Below are positions 23,677-26,144 of a stretch of DNA of 26,144 bases, one piece after another. The DNA lies in assembly GCA_002471375.1 (NCBI GenBank), contig DKPV01000031.1, forward strand, positions 1-26,144. The letters are read 5' to 3'. The first letter of the stretch is position 1; the number at the start of each line of letters is the position of its first letter. The notes under the pieces were generated by a model. It searched no databases and was not told the DNA's origin. It saw nothing but the letters and a program-made list of their open reading frames with translations. A program made the position numbers and the translations under genes. This stretch comes from Flavobacteriales bacterium UBA7325 (GTDB lineage Bacteria; Bacteroidota; Bacteroidia; Flavobacteriales_D; Crocinitomicaceae).

Positions 23677-25860
23677 TTATCTTCTAACGTTAATGTTAAA
23701 TAGACGACGATTATCAATTACGTCAGCTAATTTGTACAACGCTTGATTTGCTTGATTTTGAAGAGTACCTCTCATAGATGCTAGCATCTGTGCACGCTCT
23801 TTTTCGTAATCTGCAGCCGTAGGTGCTTTCGTTGTTTTTTCTAATTTAACAACATACACTCCTGAATTGCCTTCGATAGGAAGAGTTCTCTCACCATCTT
23901 TCAGTCCAGCATAAATTGCACCAACAACAGCAGGTTCAAACCCTGAAGAAATTTGTGGATTTGCAAAACTAATGTCCGCTTTAACAACCGTTGCATCTTT
24001 AATATCAGCTAGCTTTTTACCTTTCATTTTAGATTTAAAGCTTTTTACAGTTTGTTCTTTGATGTAAGCTTGACGCATTGCTTCTTTCACTTCTTGATAA
24101 ACAGGTTCACCTTCAGACATAACTCCTGCGTAAATTGCAATCACGTGACGCGTTTTATCTTTAATAGGAGAACTAATTAATGATCCTATTTCAGCATCCT
24201 CTGTATAAACGAGCTCTAGAATTTTGTCTTCAGCATATTTAGTTACGAAGTTGTTGATACGCGGATCGTTATCAGTAAGTGCCATTGGTCTAGAAAGATA
24301 TCCTTCACGTGCAGCAAGAGTATCGAACTTCTCTACTTTTTTATAAGGATCACTTATACCAGAAAGCTTCTCATCAAATGAGTAAAGCAATTTATATGCT
24401 TCGCTATCTTTTGCTTCTTTTGTATCATTACTAGGCTTCAGTGTTTTTGATACAATAGCAAGCCTAGGGTATTGACGTCCTCGTCTGCCAGTAGTCTGAA
24501 CAATGTGGAAACCGAATTGTGATTGAACCAACCCAATTTCTCCAATTGGTTTTTCTGCAACGAATGCAGCAAATGGTTGAACCATCGATGAGAAGTAGAA
24601 ATCTCCTAAATCACCATCTTTTTCTTTTGACCCTTGATCTTCACTATATTTTTTAACGTACTCAACAAAGTTATCATTGTTGATATTCGCCATGATCGTG
24701 TCAGCTAATGCTTGCTTAGTAGCGATTGATGCAGGATCTTCACCTTGCTCTACGCTAATAAGGATATGTCGTGCATTGATAGTGTCGTATGTGAATCCAA
24801 TTACCTTAGCAATAGAAGTTACACCATCCATTTCATATGGCCCAACAACTTTTCCAATTGGCGCATCAACAAATGATGAATCAAGTGAAGCAGGGTATGT
24901 TTGGTAACTCTGTTGCGCTTGAGGGTGTGTTTTTGGAACAGCGGTGCTAAAAGGAGTGCTCGTGTAGAATCTTCTTTCGCACTTATTCATAACAAAGGTA
25001 GAGTCATTGTTTGTTGCGCTAAATCCAGAAAGAAGAGTTTGAATGTCTTCATTATGCTTCGTAGAATCTGCGTCAGAAGGGTTGATTAAAATATCAAAGA
25101 AATGAGCCTTACGTGAAGGTACTTTAACTTGGTATTTGCGATCAGTCTTATGCTTTTCGAAATAAGCCTTCAATTGTTTTTCTGATGGATCGAACTCCCC
25201 GGGCTTAATATCTCTGTATCTCTTCATTACATAAGAAATATTCTTCACCTCATTTTGAGCGAGATATTCATTTTTAGCTTCCAAGGTAGTAGTGTACATT
25301 CCTTGACTCAGAATAGCATAGTACTTTTCTTGCATTCTTCTTTCGATGTAGTATTTCTTGCTTTCGTCCCAAGCTTTTACCATTTCTGGATCATCAGAAT
25401 CCATCATTTCTTGAATTCTTTTTTCAAGTAATTTTGGATTAAATACTTTTGTAGTTGGATCGATAAAGTTCTTCTCTAAATCAGGAAGAACAGTAAAACC
25501 ATCTCTTCCGTATAGAAATGCATCAAATTCAGCATCACTTACAGTAATTCCCAAAGCTTCATATTCTTTTTCTAAAAGAAGCTTTTCAATAAATTGTCGC
25601 CATACAGCATTTTGGTCTACTGGTTGTGGTTGTTGACCTTGTTGTGCGGCTGCTCTTTTTGAATTTTCTTCTGCTAATTTAACAGCTTCATTAAACGCAT
25701 CGATATCTACTTTCTCTCCGTAGATAGTTCCGAATCCGTATTTAGGTTCTTCGCCACCCGTCATTTTCGAGTAGTCTGTCATGATGAAAGCAATTAGGGC
25801 AGCACCAATCAATATGAGTACTAACCAACCATTATCACGAATTTTCCCAATTATTGCCAT
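23677..25860 (-). CDS. PpiD/SurA-type membrane-anchored peptidylprolyl isomerase
   Basis: This 727-residue inner-membrane-anchored periplasmic foldase assists outer-membrane protein folding. It has a single N-terminal span (about 12-30, WLVLILIGAALIAFIMT) after a short cytoplasmic MAIIGKIRDNG, a SurA_N-like chaperone region (about 35-240), a degenerate parvulin-like domain (about 245-358) and a well-kept PPIC domain (about 358-462: INARHILISVEQ, KKYSEDQGSKEKDGDLGDF, GLVQSQFGFHIVQ). A helical C-terminal chaperone part (about 480-720) follows. A Gln-rich insert, AAAQQGQQPQPVDQ, sits near residue 70. The size and order fit PpiD of Bacteroidota. The protein ends NINVRR. The start (ATG at 25860) is supported by the family's usual N-terminus. 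A weak promoter candidate (TTTC - 19 - TATATTCG) lies just upstream. Confidence 0.93.
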   Translation of the reverse strand: MAIIGKIRDNGWLVLILIGAALIAFIMTDYSKMTGGEEPKYGFGTIYGEKVDIDAFNEAVKLAEENSKRAAAQQGQQPQPVDQNAVWRQFIEKLLLEKEYEALGITVSDAEFDAFLYGRDGFTVLPDLEKNFIDPTTKVFNPKLLEKRIQEMMDSDDPEMVKAWDESKKYYIERRMQEKYYAILSQGMYTTTLEAKNEYLAQNEVKNISYVMKRYRDIKPGEFDPSEKQLKAYFEKHKTDRKYQVKVPSRKAHFFDILINPSDADSTKHNEDIQTLLSGFSATNNDSTFVMNKCERRFYTSTPFSTAVPKTHPQAQQSYQTYPASLDSSFVDAPIGKVVGPYEMDGVTSIAKVIGFTYDTINARHILISVEQGEDPASIATKQALADTIMANINNDNFVEYVKKYSEDQGSKEKDGDLGDFYFSSMVQPFAAFVAEKPIGEIGLVQSQFGFHIVQTTGRRGRQYPRLAIVSKTLKPSNDTKEAKDSEAYKLLYSFDEKLSGISDPYKKVEKFDTLAAREGYLSRPMALTDNDPRINNFVTKYAEDKILELVYTEDAEIGSLISSPIKDKTRHVIAIYAGVMSEGEPVYQEVKEAMRQAYIKEQTVKSFKSKMKGKKLADIKDATVVKADISFANPQISSGFEPAVVGAIYAGLKDGERTLPIEGNSGVYVVKLEKTTKAPTAADYEKERAQMLASMRGTLQNQANQALYKLADVIDNRRLFNINVRR

Positions 25861-25965
25861 TTGTGTATTTTTCTAAATAAGTCTGCGAATATAACTACAT
25901 CGATTCAATCTTGAAAGGAATTATGAATTAATCTCAAGCATAGACGTATTGGGGGTTTAAATAAA

Positions 25966-25996
25966 AAAATTCGCACCTCATCGAGATGCGAATTTT
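25966..25996 (-). terminator. Intrinsic terminator of the gene at the right edge
   Basis: AAAATTCGCA (25966-25975) pairs perfectly with TGCGAATTTT (25987-25996), and the loop can extend with CTC/GAG. On the minus strand the stem runs into a seven-T tract, the standard form. It lies 26 nt after the stop at 26023. Confidence 0.88.
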
Positions 25997-26022
25997 GAAT
26001 GATCCTAAAAGGGGAGAAAAAT

Positions 26023-26144
26023 TTATTTTCCGCCTTCTTTCTTTGTTTTAAGTTGCTCTTCTTTTTCTTTCACTTCACGCGCTGCTTTTTCTTTAGCTGC
26101 TTTCTCGCGGGCAGCTTGCTCAGCCTTGGTTTTAGCCGCTGCAT
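26023..26144 (-). CDS. C-terminal end of a Lys/Ala/Glu-rich protein (partial)
   Basis: From the right edge the minus strand is open for 39 whole codons and ends at TAA (26023-26025), before a strong terminator. The visible tail is a charged Ala/Lys/Glu/Gln helix (AAAKTKAEQAARE, then KAAKEKAAREVKEKEEQLK) ending KTKKEGGK. Such tails occur at the ends of many Bacteroidota proteins, including helicases, TolA-like and ribosome-associated proteins, so the identity cannot be told. The rest of the gene lies outside the window. The codon pattern and the terminator make it a real gene end. Confidence 0.7.
   Translation of the reverse strand, partial: AAAKTKAEQAAREKAAKEKAAREVKEKEEQLKTKKEGGK

Noticed and set aside
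1..26144. CRISPR array, insertion sequence, prophage, integron or tRNA
   Set aside because: No spaced direct repeats, transposase or integrase motifs, terminal inverted repeats or tRNA-like cloverleaf were seen. The only tandem repeats are protein-domain repeats within two genes.

Overview
The window reads as an ordinary chromosomal segment of an AT-rich Bacteroidota bacterium, most likely of the order Flavobacteriales (inference). The evidence is a type IX secretion (T9SS) C-terminal sorting tail, a DUF5723/TSP3/OmpA outer-membrane protein, a carboxypeptidase-regulatory TonB-dependent receptor, an HU-CCDC81/SPOR protein, a DUF6495-like protein, and promoters of the Bacteroidota type (TTTG - about 20 nt - TAnnTTTG). 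Many proteins have signal peptides ending just before Gln. No tRNA, rRNA, insertion sequence, prophage, integrase or CRISPR array was seen.

Layout from left to right. Positions 1-1973 (+) hold the 3' part of a CNNM/CorC-type membrane protein followed by a small secreted propeller-like protein. Positions 2032-8984 (-) hold a large secreted lamin-tail protein (6414-8984), then a pair made of a DUF5723-TSP3-OmpA outer-membrane protein and an unrecognised secreted protein 9 nt downstream of it. Positions 9057-11818 (+) hold asd (aspartate-semialdehyde dehydrogenase) and a T9SS-exported protein with a CxxCH haem-type motif. Positions 11920-15005 (-) hold a lipoprotein and a compact three-gene cluster: a YD/MORN-like repeat protein, a DUF6495-like protein and a suppressor-of-fused (SUFU) domain protein. 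Positions 15082-16239 (+) hold dxr of the MEP isoprenoid pathway. Positions 16241-22462 (-) hold a broken gene for a small secreted protein, an exported C1B cysteine peptidase with a clear promoter, an HU-SPOR protein, kdsB and a TonB-dependent receptor. Positions 22511-23611 (+) hold dprA. Positions 23677-26144 (-) hold a PpiD/SurA-type periplasmic foldase and the end of a Lys/Ala/Glu-rich protein.

Housekeeping functions (lysine/threonine/methionine precursor, isoprenoid precursor, Kdo activation, DNA uptake processing, envelope protein folding) are interleaved with surface and secreted proteins. I found no clear new multi-gene system. The items most worth a second look are the broken gene at 16241-16723, which carries two compensating frameshifts and is not described by any single open frame; the small YD-repeat/DUF6495/SUFU cluster; the HU-SPOR protein, which appears to join a DNA-binding-type fold to a peptidoglycan-binding domain across the inner membrane; and the exported bleomycin-hydrolase-type peptidase.
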